Source of the DNA: Scolanthus callimorphus
Taxonomy: Eukaryota; Cnidaria; Anthozoa; Actiniaria; Edwardsiidae
Length of the DNA: 64,000 nt
Reading direction: 5' to 3'
Assembly: GCA_033964015.1 (NCBI GenBank)
Contig: CM066914.1
Coordinates: forward strand, 21,177,023-21,241,022
The notes beneath the pieces are model-generated. The model was not told the DNA's origin. It did not search any database and was given only the letters and a program-made list of their open reading frames with translations. Both the position numbers and the translations under genes were made by a program. How positions within the stretch are numbered: position 1 is the stretch's first letter; each line of letters starts with the position of its first letter. Shown in pieces: positions 10,932 through 24,500 of the stretch.

Positions 10932-13900
10932 AAGAACAGACAAATCTTTGAATCGCTCCAAATGGGGCAAATAAAAATAAAATAATTTCAAACCACTGCC
11001 GCAGGTTTGAAATTGTACTTTAAATAAATCTAGTGAGCTTTCGTTTTGATTTTAGCGCGTTTCGAATTAATAAATATTTTTTATATGGAGTTTTCGTTGA
11101 ATGCGATCTCATCAGCTCTCACTAAAGGTCAAACTCGTTCTCTCTTGTGAAAATATGACGTCAAAATTATTGAAACTTTTAGGGAACTCGATCAGTAAAA
11201 TTCAGTCAGAAGTGTCAGTTATATTCTTGTTTTTCTTCTTCTGTGGCGCGCTTTAGGCTTCAACATGATCGAATTCTGGTGTTGATCGGATATCAATGCT
11301 GATCGTGATACAAGTTGAAAAAGTTAGAAGAACGCATTGACTTCAAGACATTTTGCGAGGAACACCTGACTCTCCTGGCTGAATTTTAGCCGAGTTTCCT
11401 AAAAGTTTCAAACCACCGTAATTCGGTCAATAGCCATCTGATCAAGCCTATATTTAGATATTGTGTCAAAAGTTTGATACCCCTTTTAGTTTTGTAATAT
11501 TTGTTTTGATACTTGCAAAATTGAGACACTTGACTTTTTGGTCCAAAAAGCAGGAAAATGCTGAATTTCAAAAAACGCGTAAAATACAAAAAGGTTAATG
11601 TCCGACTGTCGTGCAGGTAAAGCATTTTTTCTTGTGTAAATCTGATATGATTTAGTTGCGATTTGATAAAGTTATAGCTGTTTGAATATTTTCACAAGAG
11701 ACAATGAGTGAGAGGTTTGTCAGGCCTGATGAGATGAGGTCTGCTAAACCTCTCACTCATTGTCTCTTGTGAAATTACTCACACAGCTATAACTTTATCA
11801 AATCGCAACTAAATTATATCAAATTCACACAGGAGATACTACATTACCTGGACTACAGTTTGACATAAACATTTTTTTAATTTTCGCGTCTTTTAAAATT
11901 CAGGATTTTCCGGCTTTTTTGGCCAAAATGTCAAGTCTTTCAATGTTACAAGTATCTAAACAAATTTTACACAATTAAAGAGAGTATCTAAAGTTTGACA
12001 CAATACTTAAATATAGGCTTGATCAGATGGTTATTGACCGAATTACGGTGGTTTGAAACTTTTAGGGAACTCGAGTAAAATTCAGCCAGAAGTGTCAGGC
12101 ATTCCTGGCGAAGTGAAATGTTTGTATTCTTGTTTTTTTTTCTCGCCGAATTCATGACCAATTGAAAATTGGTTTAAAAGATTTCCAATAACCGAATATT
12201 CTTCTGTGGCACGCTTTAGGCTTCAACATGATCGAATTCTGGTGTAATTGATCGGATATCAATACTGATCAAGATACACGTTGAAAAAGTTAGAAGAACG
12301 CATTGACTTCAAGACATTTTGCCAGGAACGCCTGACACTCCTGGCTGAATTTTAGCCGAGTTCCCTAAAAGTTTCAAACCACCGTAATTCGGTCAATAAC
12401 CATCTGATCAAGCCTATATTTAGATATTGTGTCAAAATTTTGATACCCTTTTTAATTATGTAATATTTGTTTTGATACTTGCAAAATTGAGACACTTGAC
12501 TTTTTGGTCCAAAAATCCGGAAAATGCTGAATTCCAAAAAACGCGTAAAATACAAAAAGGTTTATGTCAAACTGTCGTGCAGGTAAAGCATTGTTTCTTG
12601 TGTAAATCTGATGTGATTTAGTTGCGATTTGATAAAGTTATAGCTGTTTGAATATTTTCACAAGAGACAATGAGTGAGAGGTTTGTCAGGCCTGATGAGA
12701 TGAGGTCTGCTAAACCTCTCACTCATTGTCTCTTGTGAAAATATTCACACAGCTATAACTTTATCAAATCGCAACTAAATTATATCAAATTCACACAGGA
12801 AATACTACATTACCTGGACTACAGTTTGACATAAACATTTTTTTAATTTTCGCGTCTTTTAAAATTCAGGATTTTCCTGCTTTTTTGGCCAAAATGTCAA
12901 GTTTTTCAATTTTACAAGTATCTAAACAAATTTTACACAATTAAAAAGAGTATCAAAAGTTTGACACAATACTTAAATATAGGCTTGATCAGATGGTTAT
13001 TGACCGAATTACGGTGGTTTGAAACTTTTAGGGAACTCGAGTAAAATTCAGCCAGAAGTGTCAGGCATTCCTGGCGAAGTGAAATGTTTGTATTCTTGTT
13101 TGTTTTTTTTCTCGCCGAATTCATGATCAATTGAAAATTGGTTTAAAAGATTTCCAATAACCAAATATTCTTCTGTGGCACGCTTTAGGCTTCAACATGA
13201 TCGAATTCTGGTGTAATTGATCGGATATCAATACTGATCGAGATACACGTTGAAAAAGTTAGAAGAACGCATTGACTTCAAGACATTTTGCCAGGAACGC
13301 CTGACACTCCTGGCTGAATTTTAGCCGAGTTCCCTAAAAGTTTCAAACCACCGTAATTCGGTCAATAACCATCTGATCAAGCCTATATTTAGATATTGTG
13401 TCAAAATTTTGATACCCTTTTTAATTATGTAATATTTGTTTTGATACTTGCAAAATTGAGACACTTGACTTTTTGGTCCAAAAATCCGGAAAATGCTGAA
13501 TTTCAAAAAACGCGTAAATACAAAAAGGTTTATGTCAAACTGTCGTGCAGGTAAAGCATTGTTTCTTGTGTAAGTCTGATATGATTTAGTTGCGATTTGA
13601 TAAAGTTATAGCTGTTTGAATATTTTCACAAGAGACAATGAGTGAGAGGTTTGTCAGGCCTGATGAGATGAGGCCTGTCAAACCTCTCACTCATTGTCTC
13701 TTGTGAAAATATTCAAACAGCTATAACTTTATCAAATCGCAACTAAATTATATCAAATTCACACAGGAGATACTACATTACCTGGACTACAGTTTGACAT
13801 AAACAATATTTTAATTTTCGCGTCTTTTAAATTCAGGATTTTCCGGCTTTTTTGGCCAAAATGTCAAGTCTTTCAATTTTACAAGTATCTAAACAAATTT

Positions 13901-14962
13901 TACATAATTAAAAAGAAAAACAAAAGTTTGACACAATACTTAAATATAGGCTTGATCAGATGATTATTGACCGAATTACGGTGGTTTGAAACTTTTAGGG
14001 AACTCGAGTAAAATTCAGCCAGAAGTGTCAGGCATTCCTAGCGAAGTGAAATGTTTGTATTCTTGTTTTTTTTTTCTCGCCGAATTCATGATCAATTGAA
14101 AATTGGTTTAAAAGATTTCCAATTAAACTAAATTTTCCTCTGTGGCACGCTTTAGGCGTCAACGTGATCGAATTCTGGTGTTGATCGGATATCAATACTG
14201 ATCGAGATAAACGTTGAAAAAGTTAGAAGAACGCATTGACTTCAAGACATTTTGCCAGGAACGCCTGACACTCCTGGCTGAATTTTAGCCGAGTTCCCTA
14301 AAAGTTTCAAACCACCGTAATTCGGTCAATAACCATCTGATCAAGCCTATATTTAGATATTGTGTCAAAATTTTGATACCCTTTTTAATTATGTAATATT
14401 TGTTTTGATACTTGCAAAATTGAGACACTTGACTTTTTGGTCCAAAAATCCGGAAAATGCTGATTTCAAAAAACGCGTAAAATACAAAAAGGTTTATGTC
14501 AAACTGTCGTGCAGGTAAAGCATTGTTTCTTGTGTAAGTCTGATATGATTTAGTTGCGATTTGATAAAGTTATAGCTGTTTGAATATTTTCACAAGAGAC
14601 AATGAGTGAGAGGTTTGTCAGGCCTGATGAGATGAGGCCTGTCAAACCTCTCACTCATTGTCTCTTGTGAAAATATTCAAACAGCTATAACTTTATCAAA
14701 TCGCAACTAAATTATATCAAATTCACACAGGAGATACTACATTACCTGGACTACAGTTTGACATAAACATTATTTTAATTTTCGCGTCTTTTAAAATTCA
14801 GGATTTTCCTGCTTTTTTGGCCAAAATGTCAAGTCTTTCAATTTTACAAGTATCTAAACAAATTTTACACAATTAAAAAGAGTATCAAAAGTTTGACACA
14901 ATACTTAAATATAGGCTTGATCAGATGGTTATTGACCGAATTACGGTGGTTTGAAACTTTTA

Positions 14963-16606
14963 GGGACGGACCATTTGATATTTGATGGGGGGAGTGGCTA
15001 ATTTTTTTTGGCTCGTTATTTTTTTTCGCGTCCAGCTTTGCTGCTCAAATTTTTTTCCCTAGAAAGTGACTGTGCTCGATTTTTTTTCCCTGATATTTCT
15101 TTTTTTGGTTGAGATATCAACCCAAAAGTTGGTATGCTAATATAGCATCCGAATCAGTTCGCGGTTTTGGTCACCGGGTTTTTGATTTTCACTACTAAGA
15201 TTCGGAATTCTATTTCTTATCTAAGTGCTCTTTGATGTTCAGTACAGAGCCTTGTGTTTGGAATTTGTTAGAAATTTGCACTAGTCAGTAGATCTGTAAT
15301 AATGCTTTCATTTTGCTCTAAACAAAGGCTTGGCTATTCAAGATGCCTCAGGCAGTGGCTAGCCTGCGAACATCCGGTACACTCGAGCTTAACCTAGGGT
15401 TAGTACCGTCTGCGAATTAACGGTCAATCGCTTGTGTTAGACCCCCTGCGTGCTAGTGGGAATATATATAACGCGCTGTCATTGGCTCTCGCTCTATCGG
15501 AGCCACTGATTGGTGAAACCCACTCGGGCCAGTATTTTCCGGTGCTCGCTCGGTGCAATGTTTTGATTGCGATTCTAGCGCACGTGAGTTTTGACGGCGG
15601 GACAAACGACTTCTAATTTCTTTACACTATAGGCTATTCAAAATCAATTGTTTCGCGCAAACGAACGGTACCTTGTACGGCAAAACTAACAATTTGGTTT
15701 TGATATTCCTTCGGAGTTGCGAACTTTCTATCCTTCGTTCCACGTAACCGCACGTAACCCTTCGAACCCTGATTTCAGCATCGCGGCAAGCACTGATAAA
15801 TCAGCGATTTACTGTATCCTGTTGGCAAGTTTACAAGTATGATAAAGAAGGCTTATTCATTTAGAATTGGGTTCGTACGGACTCAAAGGCCCAGGTCGAG
15901 AAGCTCACTGTATTTACTTACTACTCGAATCAAGAGCCATGTTGTTTTTGATCCCAGGCCAAGTTTAACCGGAAAAGATTAATCTCCTACGCCGCAGGGG
16001 GTGTAACACAAGCTATCAACCGTTAATTCGCAGACGGTACTAACCCTAAAGGTTAAGCTCGCGTGTACCGGATGTTCGCAGGCTAGCAGTGGCGGGTCCA
16101 CGAATTTACGAACGAGTGTTGACCAACTGAGTAGTTTGCTTGTATATGTTTCTCGTTGCGCGCGAAGCGCGCCGCGATTTTGAAAATCAAACTACAAGGT
16201 GAATTAAATTCTTATTTCTGGGAGACGAAAATCACGCTGAAGAAATTGAGTCACTGAAGAAACATCATAGAAATCTTCTAAAATTAATCATACGATGTTA
16301 GTTTCTAAATACTACACCACAGCATCCGCTTTTTATGCGCGCAAAGTCAGTAAAGGTATTTCATTGTCGTACATGGCGAGCGCGCAGCGCGAGCCGACCA
16401 AAAAAACACTCTGTTTCTAAAGGCGTCAGGTTTCCTAAAAAATAGTAATCAGGAGAGAGTTTTGGAGTGAGCTTGCTCGATTTTTTTTCATCGCCAGCTT
16501 TGCTTGCGCGTTATTTTTTTTCTAGGTCAGAGGCTTGCTCGATATTTTTTTTGGGAATCAGCCACCCCCCCCCCCCCCCCCCATCAAGTATCAAATGGTC
16601 CGTCCC
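14963..16606. mobile_element. PIF/Harbinger-type element 1 inside the array
   Basis: Inverted ends GGGACGGACCATTTGATA and complement, flanked by TTA at 14960-14962 and 16607-16609. Neighbouring array units preserve the empty site (aaactTTAgggaactcg form), so the 3-bp duplication is verified internally. Length 1644 bp, including a nested 726-bp insertion at 15360-16085. A run of 18 C lies next to the right end. No transposase frame; non-autonomous. Contains the hairpin GCGCGCGAAGCGCGC. Confidence 0.9.
15360..16085. mobile_element. nested hAT-type element with 8-bp target duplication
   Basis: Ends TAGCCTGCGAACATCCGG and complement, with perfect 8-bp direct repeats GCAGTGGC at 15352-15359 and 16086-16093. 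The paralogous Harbinger copy at 19510-20421 has the same site unfilled (single GCAGTGGC). Subterminal arms extend the pairing through GGTTAGTACCGTCTGCGAAT. An open frame of 60 codons at 15434-15616 is not recognisable. Confidence 0.88.
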
Positions 16607-19509
16607 TTAGGGAACTCGAGTAAAATTCAGCCAGAAGTGTCAGGCATTCCTGGCGAAGTGAAATGTTTGTATTCTTGTTTTTTTTTTTTCTCGCCGAATT
16701 CATGATCAATTGAAAATTGGTTTAAAAGATTTCCAATTAAACCAAATTTTCCTCTGAGGCACGCTTTAGGCGTCAACGTGATCGAATTCTGGTGTTGATC
16801 GGATATCAATACTGATCGAGATACACGTTGAAAAAGTTAGAAGAACGCATTGACTTCAAGACATTTTGCCAGGAACGCCTGACACTCCTGGCTGAATTTT
16901 AGCCGAGTTCCCTAAAAGTTTCAAACCACCGTAATTCGGTCAATAACCATCTGATCAAGCCTATATTTAGATATTGTGTCAAAATTTTGATACCCTTTTT
17001 AATTATGTAATATTTGTTTTGATACTTGCAAAATTGAGACACTTGACTTTTTGGTCCAAAAATCCGGAAAATGCTGAATTTCAAAAAACGCGTAAAATAC
17101 AAAAAGGTTTATGTCAAACTGTCGTGCAGGTAAAGCATTGTTTCTTGTGTAAATCTGATATGATTTAGTTGCGATTTGATAAAGTTATAGCTGTTTGAAT
17201 ATTTTCACAAGAGACAATGAGTGAGAGGTTTGTTAGGCCTGATGAGATGAGGTCTGCTAAACCTCTCACTCATTGTCTCTTGTGAAATATTCACACAGCT
17301 ATAACTTTATCAAATCGCAACTAAATTATATCAAATTCACACAGGAAATACTACATTACCTGGACTACAGTTTGACATAAACATTTTTCTAATTTTCGCG
17401 TTTTTTAGAATTCAGGATTTTCCGGCTTTTTTGGCCAAAACGTCAAGTCTTTCAATTTTACAAGTATCTAAACAAATTTTACATAATTAAAAAGAATAAC
17501 AAAAGTTTGACACAATACTTAAATATAGGCTTGATCAGATGATTATTGACCGAATTACGGTGGTTTGAAACTTTTAGGGAACTCGAGTAAAATTCAGCCA
17601 GAAGTGTCAGGCATTCCTGGCGAAGTGAAATGTTTGTATTCTTGTTTTTTTTTTTCTCGCCGAATTCATGATCAATTGAAAATTGGTTTAAAAGATTTCC
17701 AATTAAACCAAATTTTCCTCTGTGGCACGCTTTAGGCGTCAACGTGATCGAATTCTGGTGTTGATCGGATATCAATACTGATCGAGATACACGTTGAAAA
17801 AGTGAGAAGAACGCATTGACTTCAAGACATTTTGCCAGGAACGCCTGACACTCCTGGCTGAATTTTAGCCGAGTTCCCTAAAAGTTTCAAACCACCGTAA
17901 TTCGGTCAATAACCATCTGATCAAGCCTATATTTAGATATTGTGTCAAAATTTTGATACCCTTTTTAATTATGTAATATTTGTTTTGATACTTGCAAAAT
18001 TGAGACACTTGACTTTTTGGTCCAAAAATCCGGAAAATGCTGAATTTCAAAAAACGCGTAAAATACAAAAAGGTTTATGTCAAACTGTCGTGCAGGTAAA
18101 GCATTGTTTCTTGTGTAAATCTGATATGATTTAGTTGCGATTTGATAAAGTTATAGCTGTTTGAATATTTTCACAAGAGACAATGAGTGAGAGGTTTGTT
18201 AGGCCTGATGAGATGAGGTCTGCTAAACCTCTCACTCATTGTCTCTTGTGAAAATATTCACACAGCTATAACTTTATCAAATCGCAACTAAATTATATCA
18301 AATTCACACAGGAAATACTACGTTACCTGGACTACAGTTTGACATAAACATTTTTCTAATTTTCGCGTTTTTTAGAATTCAGGATTTTCCGGCTTTTTTG
18401 GCCAAAATGTCAAGTCTTTCAATTTTACAAGTATCTAAACAAATTTTACATAATTAAAAAGAATAACAAAAGTTTGACACAATACTTAAATATAGGCTTG
18501 ATCAGATGATTATTGACCGAATTACGGTGGTTTGAAACTTTTAGGGAACTCGAGTAAAATTCAGCCAGAAGTGTCAGGCATTCCTAGCGAAGTGAAATGT
18601 TTGTATTCTTGTTTTTTTTTTCTCGCCGAATTCATGATCAATTGAAAATTGGTTTAAAAGATTTCCAATTAAACTAAATTTTCCTCTGTGGCACGCTTTA
18701 GGCGTCAACGTGATCGAATTCTGGTGTTGATCGGATATCAATACTGATCGAGATACACGTTGAAAATGTTAGAAGAACGCATTGACTTCAAGACATTTTG
18801 CCAGGAACGCCTGACACTCCTGGCTGAATTTTAGCCGAGTTCCCTAAAAGTTTCAAACCACCGTAATTCGGTCAATAACCATCTGATCAAGCCTATATTT
18901 AGATATTGTGTCAAAATTTTGATACCCTTTTTAATTATGTAATATTTGTTTTGATACTTGCAAAATTGAGACACTTGACTTTTTGGTCCAAAAATCCGGA
19001 AAATGCTGAATTTCAAAAAACGCGTAAAATACAAAAAGGTTTATGTCAAACTGTCGTGCAGGTAAAGCATTGTTTCTTGTGTAAGTCTGATATGATTTAG
19101 TTGCGATTTGATAAAGTTATAGCTGTTTGAATATTTTCACAAGAGACAATGAGTGAGAGGTTTGTCAGGCCTGATGAGATGAGGCCTGTCAAACCTCTCA
19201 CTCATTGTCTCTTGTGAAAATATTCAAACAGCTATAACTTTATCAAATCGCAACTAAATTATATCAAATTCACACAGGAGATACTACATTACCTGGACTA
19301 CAGTTTGACATAAACATTATTTTAATTTTCGCGTCTTTTAAAATTCAGGATTTTCCTGCTTTTTTGGCCAAAATGTCAAGTCTTTCAATTTTACAAGTAT
19401 CTAAACAAATTTTACACAATTAAAAAGAGTATCAAAAGTTTGACACAATACTTAAATATAGGCTTGATCAGATGGTTATTGACCGAATTACGGTGGTTTG
19501 AAACTTTTA

Positions 19510-20421
19510 GGGACGGACCATTTGATATTTGATGGGGGGAGTGGCTATTTTTTTTGGCTCGTTATTTTTTTCGCGTCCAGCTTTGCTGCTCAAATTTTTT
19601 TCCCTAGAAAGTGACTGTGCTCGATTTTTTTTCCCTGATATTTCTTTTTTTGGTTGAGATATCAACCCAAAAGTTGGTATGCTAATATAGCATCCGAATC
19701 AGTTCGGGGTTTTGGTCACCGGGTTTTTGATTTTCACTACTAAGATTCGGAATTCTATTTCTTATCTAAGTGCTCTTTGGTGTTCAGTACAGAGCCTTGT
19801 GTTTGGAATTTGTTAGAAATTTGCACTAGTCAGTAGATCTGTAATAATGCTTTCATTTTGCTCTAAACAAAGGCTTGGCTATTCAAGATGCCTCAGGCAG
19901 TGGCGGGTCCACGAATTTACGAACGAGTGTTGACCAACTGAGTAGTTTGCTTGTATATGTTTCTCGTTGCGCGCGAAGCGCGCCGCGATTTTGAAAATCA
20001 AACTACAAGGTGAATTAAATTCTTATTTCTGGGAGACGAAAATCACGCTGAAGAAATTGAGTCACTGAAGAAACATCATAGAAATCTTCTAAAATTAATC
20101 ATACGATGTTAGTTTCTAAATACTACACCACAGCATCCGCTTTTTATGCGCGCAAAGTCAGTAAAGGTATTTCATTGTCGTACATGGCGAGCGCGCAGCG
20201 CGAGCCGACCAAAAAAACACTCTGTTTCTAAAGGCGTCAGGTTTCCTAAAAATAGTAATCAGGAGAGAGTTTTGGAGTGAGCTTGCTCGATTTTTTTTCA
20301 TCGCCAGCTTTGCTTGCGCGTTATTTTTTTTCTAGGTCAGAGGCTTGCTCGATATTTTTTTGGGAATCAGCCACCCCCCCCCCCCCCCCCCCCCCCCATC
20401 AAGTATCAAATGGTCCGTCCC
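19510..20421. mobile_element. PIF/Harbinger-type element 2 inside the array
   Basis: Same element as 14963-16606 at the homologous position of a later unit, without the nested hAT insertion: 912 bp, TTA at 19507-19509 and 20422-20424, GGGACGGACC ends, C-run of 24 at the right end. The shared insertion point shows that it spread by amplification of array units rather than by a second insertion. Confidence 0.9.
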
Positions 20422-22748
20422 TTAGGGAACTCGAGTAAAATTCAGCCAGAAGTGTCAGGCATTCCTGGCGAAGTGAAATGTTTGTATTCTTGTTTTTTTT
20501 TTTTCTCGCCGAATTCATGATCAATTGAAAATTGGTTTAAAAGATTTCCAATTAAACCAAATTTTCCTCTGTGGCACGCTTTAGGCGTCAACATGATCGA
20601 ATTCTGGTGTTGATCGGATATCAATACTGATCGAGATACACGTTGAAAAAGTTAGAAGAACGCATTGACTTCAAGACATTTTGCCAGGAACGCCTGACAC
20701 TCCTGGCTGAATTTTAGCCGAGTTCCCTAAAAGTTTCAAACCACCGTAATTCGGTCAATAACCATCTGATCAAGCCTATATTTAGATATTGTGTCAAAAT
20801 TTTGATACCCTTTTTAATTATGTAATATTTGTTTTGATACTTGCAAAATTGAGACACTTGACTTTTTGGTCCAAAAATCCGGAAAATGCTGAATTTCAAA
20901 AAACGCGTAAAATACAAAAAGGTTTATGTCAAACTGTCGTGCAGGTAAAGCATTGTTTCTTGTGTAAATCTGATATGATTTAGTTGCGATTTGATAAAGT
21001 TATAGCTGTTTGAATATTTTCACAAGAGACAATGAGTGAGAGGTTTGTCAGGCCTGATGAGATGAGGCCTGTCAAACCTCTCACTCATTGTCTCTTGTGA
21101 AAATATTCAAACAGCTATAACTTTATCAAATCGCAACTAAATTATATCAAATTCACACAGGAGATACTACATTACCTGGACTACAGTTTGACATAAGGAT
21201 TTTTTTTAAATTTTCGCGTCTTTTAAAATTCAGGATTTTCCGGCTTTTTTGGCCAAAATGTCAAGTCTTTCAATTTTACAAGTATCTAAACAAATTTTAC
21301 ATAATTAAAAAGAATATCAAAAGTTTGACACAATACTTAAATATAGGCTTGATCAGATGATTATTGACCGAATTACGGTGGTTTGAAACTTTTAGGGAAC
21401 TCGAGTAAAATTCAGCCAGAAGTGTCAGGCATTCCTGGCGAAGTGAAATGTTTGTATTCTTGTTTTTTTTTCTCGCCGAATTCATGATCAATTGAAAATT
21501 GGTTTAAAAGATTTCCAATTAAACCAAATTTTCCTCTGTGGCACGCTTTAGGCGTCAACGTGATCGAATTCTGGTGTTGATCGGATATCAATACTGATCG
21601 AGATACACGTTGAAAAAGTTAGAAGAACGCATTGACTTCAAGACATTTTGCCAGGAACGCCTGACACTCCTGGCTGAATTTTAGCCGAGTTCCCTAAAAG
21701 TTTCAAACCACCGTAATTCGGTCAATAACCATCTGATCAAGCCTATATTTAGATATTGTGTCAAAATTTTGATACCCTTTTTAATTATGTAATATTTGTT
21801 TTGATACTTGCAAAATTGAGACACTTGACTTTTTGGTCCAAAAATCCGGAAAATGCTGAATTTCAAAAAACGCGTAAAATACAAAAAGGTTGATGTCAAG
21901 AGTATCAAAAGTTTGACACAATACTTAAATATAGGCTTGATCAGATGGTTATTGACCGAATTACGGTGGTTTGAAACTTTTAGGGAACTCGAGTAAAATT
22001 CAGCCAGAAGTGTCAGGCATTCCTGGCGAAGTGAAATGTTTGTATTCTTGTTTTTTTTTTTCTCGCCGAATTCATGATCAATTGAAAATTGGTTTAAAAG
22101 ATTTCCAATAACCAAATATTCTTCTGTGGCACGCTTTAGGCTTCAACATGATCGAATTCTGGTGTAATTGATCGGATATCAATACTGATCGAGATACACG
22201 TTGAAAAAGTTAGAAGAACGCATTGACTTCAAGACATTTTGCCAGGAACGCCTGACACTCCTGGCTGAATTTTAGCCGAGTTCCCTAAAAGTTTCAATCC
22301 ACCGTAATTCGGTCAATAACCATCTGATCAAGCCTATATTTAGATATTGTGTCAAAATTTTGATACCCTTTTTAATTATGTAATATTTGTTTTGATACTT
22401 GCAAAATTGAGACACTTGATTTTTTGGTCCAAAAATCCGGAAAATGCTGAATTTCAAAAAACGCGTAAAATACAAAAAGGTTTATGTGAAACTGTCGTGC
22501 AGGTAAAGCATTGTTTCTTGTGTAAATCTGATATTATTTAGTTGCGATTTGATAAAGTTATAGCTGTTTGAATATTTTCACAAAAGACAATGAGTGAGAG
22601 GTTTGTCAGGCCTGATGAGATGAGGTCTGCTAAACCTCTCACTCATTGTCTCTTGTGAAAATATTCACACAGCTATAACTTTATCAAATCGCAACTAAAT
22701 TATATCAAATTCACACAAGAAATAATGCTTTACTTGGACTACAGTTTG

Positions 22749-23841
22749 ACTGTTTCTAATCGGCCAGGAGTTGCTGCCTTCTCGTGTTGTTGCTGTTGAA
22801 ATACTCTAACGCGCGTAGCGTGTCCTAAAAACGCGCACTGGTTTCGAAAACAATGGCGCCTTGCTGCACATTTTTCTCACCCAGCTGGGAGTCGCACCCA
22901 GTCCTCGTGGCACAGACGTGCCGCGTGTGCCCTGGTACACCACCGGATGTTTGCATAAATGTGCACCACGAATCCTAGAACTCAGTGTTGCCTAACTTTT
23001 GTTGCTGTAGAAACGTAGAAACCGTATTAAATGCAAAATCAAAAACCAGGACCATACATCCAGACATCTCCCCGAGAGCTGAAGCTTCGTATGGCTGACC
23101 GTGCGTGCGGTCTTACAATCCATACAATCCAGAGATTTCCGCCCCGGCTATCCTTTGGGAATTTCAATCAATTGCTCAGTAGCGACTCAGTGACCAAGCG
23201 GTGAGGGAACGCCCGGCCATCAGACCATTATTGGACGCCGCTTGTATGAGTAGTGAACAATTATCATAGTCCCTATTGTTCATAGTGCCCTCAACATATA
23301 TATACTGCTAGAAGTGCTCGGCTAGATCCATGTGGGACACTTGACTTATACGATGTACGATTTCTAGTTACGAGTAAAGTTTAATGGTTTATTCTCTTCC
23401 CCATCGTATGAAATATATACTGTAATATGTTACATAAATTTATGCAATAATTTAGAAGCTTACAATTTACGCATGCGCACAATATTGACATGTAGTTCAA
23501 ATTACGATTTCCTTCGAAAGAGGTGCTAGCTAGCAGAATGAAGGACATCGAGTATAAATTAGTTGGGGGAGTTCCAGAATGATTATAGGGAAATGGAAGA
23601 CATCAAGACGCTGAAACATACCATCAAATTGAAAACAATGCCTTAGTCAAGAATATTGTGCTCAGAAACTTCTATTTGAAGAACGAACAAATAAAAGAAA
23701 AAAGAGCGTAAAAAAAAAAGAGAAATGAAACAAAAAAGGTCAAAAATAATAACGGCTTTTGTTCGTTTTTTTAAACGATAATAACGACTAGATTTCGGTG
23801 GGAACCTGCAGCGCGCCTCGTTTCGCGACGCCCTTGGTCCG
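22749..23841. repeat. segmental duplication, copy A
   Basis: Matches 24659-25081 plus 27501-28224 almost base for base, from TTTCTAATCGGCCAGGAGTT to CGACGCCCTTGGTCCG. The similarity also continues leftward into the flanking array arm. Includes two words of the B-box repeat family and GACATGTAGTTCAAATTA. No coding sequence recognised. It is the reference unfilled copy for the 25082-27500 transposon. Confidence 0.85.
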
Positions 23842-24500
23842 TGAATTTGATATAATTTAGTTGCGATTTGATAGAGTTATAGCTGTGTGAATATTTTCAC
23901 AAGAGACAATGAGTGAGAGGTTTAGCAGACCTCATCTCATCAGGCCTGACAAACCTCTCACTCATTGTCTCTTGTGAAAATATTCACACAGCTATAACTT
24001 TATCAAATCGCAACTAAATCATATCATATTTACACAAGAAACAATGCTTTACCTGCACGACAGTTGGACATTAACCTTTTTGTATTTTACGTGTTTTTTG
24101 TAATTCAGCATTTTCCGGCTTTTTGGACCAAAAGTCAAGTGTCTCAATTTTGCAAGTATCAAAACAAATATTACATAATTAGAAAGGGTATCCAAATTTT
24201 GACACAATATCTAAATATAGGCTTTATCAGATGGTTATTGACCGAATTACGGTGGTTTGAAACTTTTAGGGAACTCGAGTAAAATTCAGCCAGGAGTGTC
24301 AGGCGTTCCTGGCAAAATGTCTTGAAGTCAATGCGTTCTTCTAACATTTTCAACTTGTATCTCGATCAGTATTGATATCCGATCAACACCAGAATTCGAT
24401 CATGTTGACGCGCCTAAAGCGTGCCACAAAAGAATATTCGGGTATTGGAAATCTTTTAAACCAATTTTCAATTGATCATGAATTCGGCGAGAAAAAAAAA
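23842..24500 (-). repeat. inverted copy of the 966-bp array unit
   Basis: Contains the same palindromic centre and arms as the array but in the opposite orientation, e.g. CTTGCAAGTATCAAAACAAA-type and GAATTCGATCATGTTGAC words read in reverse order. It ends abruptly at an AAAAAACAAGAAG junction followed by another partial forward centre at 24509-24660. The array therefore has a rearranged, partly inverted right boundary. Confidence 0.75.

Larger units (their letters stand above)
11170..22748. repeat. tandem array of about ten 966-bp inverted-repeat units
   Basis: An anchor word (TTAGCCGAG) recurs at about 11386, 12352, 13321, 14285, 16899, 17865, 18831, 20714, 21681 and 22272. After removing two transposon insertions the spacing is 964-969 bp; the last step is 591 bp because of an internal deletion. 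Each unit has a left arm and a right arm that are reverse complements of one another, centred on TCAGGCCTGATGAGATGAGG. The inner 110 bp or so pairs almost perfectly (AGAGACAATGAGTGAGAGG against CCTCTCACTCATTGTCTCTT); the outer arms are more diverged, and a spacer of about 220 bp with poly-T and GAATTCATGATCAATTG separates units. Identical 67- and 64-codon open frames recur in every unit only because the DNA is recently amplified; they resemble no protein. Function unknown. Confidence 0.9.

Noticed and set aside
15434..15616. 60-codon frame in the nested hAT-type element as a transposase relic
   Set aside because: Too short and lacks any hAT catalytic or dimerisation motif.
11386..22475. Recurrent 67-residue (-) and 64-residue (+) open frames, identical in many array units
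   Set aside because: They recur because the DNA units are recent copies; both strands are open at once, sequence is low-complexity and no start context, domain or splice structure supports them.
11170..22748. CRISPR-like array
   Set aside because: Eukaryotic context, 966-bp units without short repeats and unique spacers; it is a satellite of inverted repeats.
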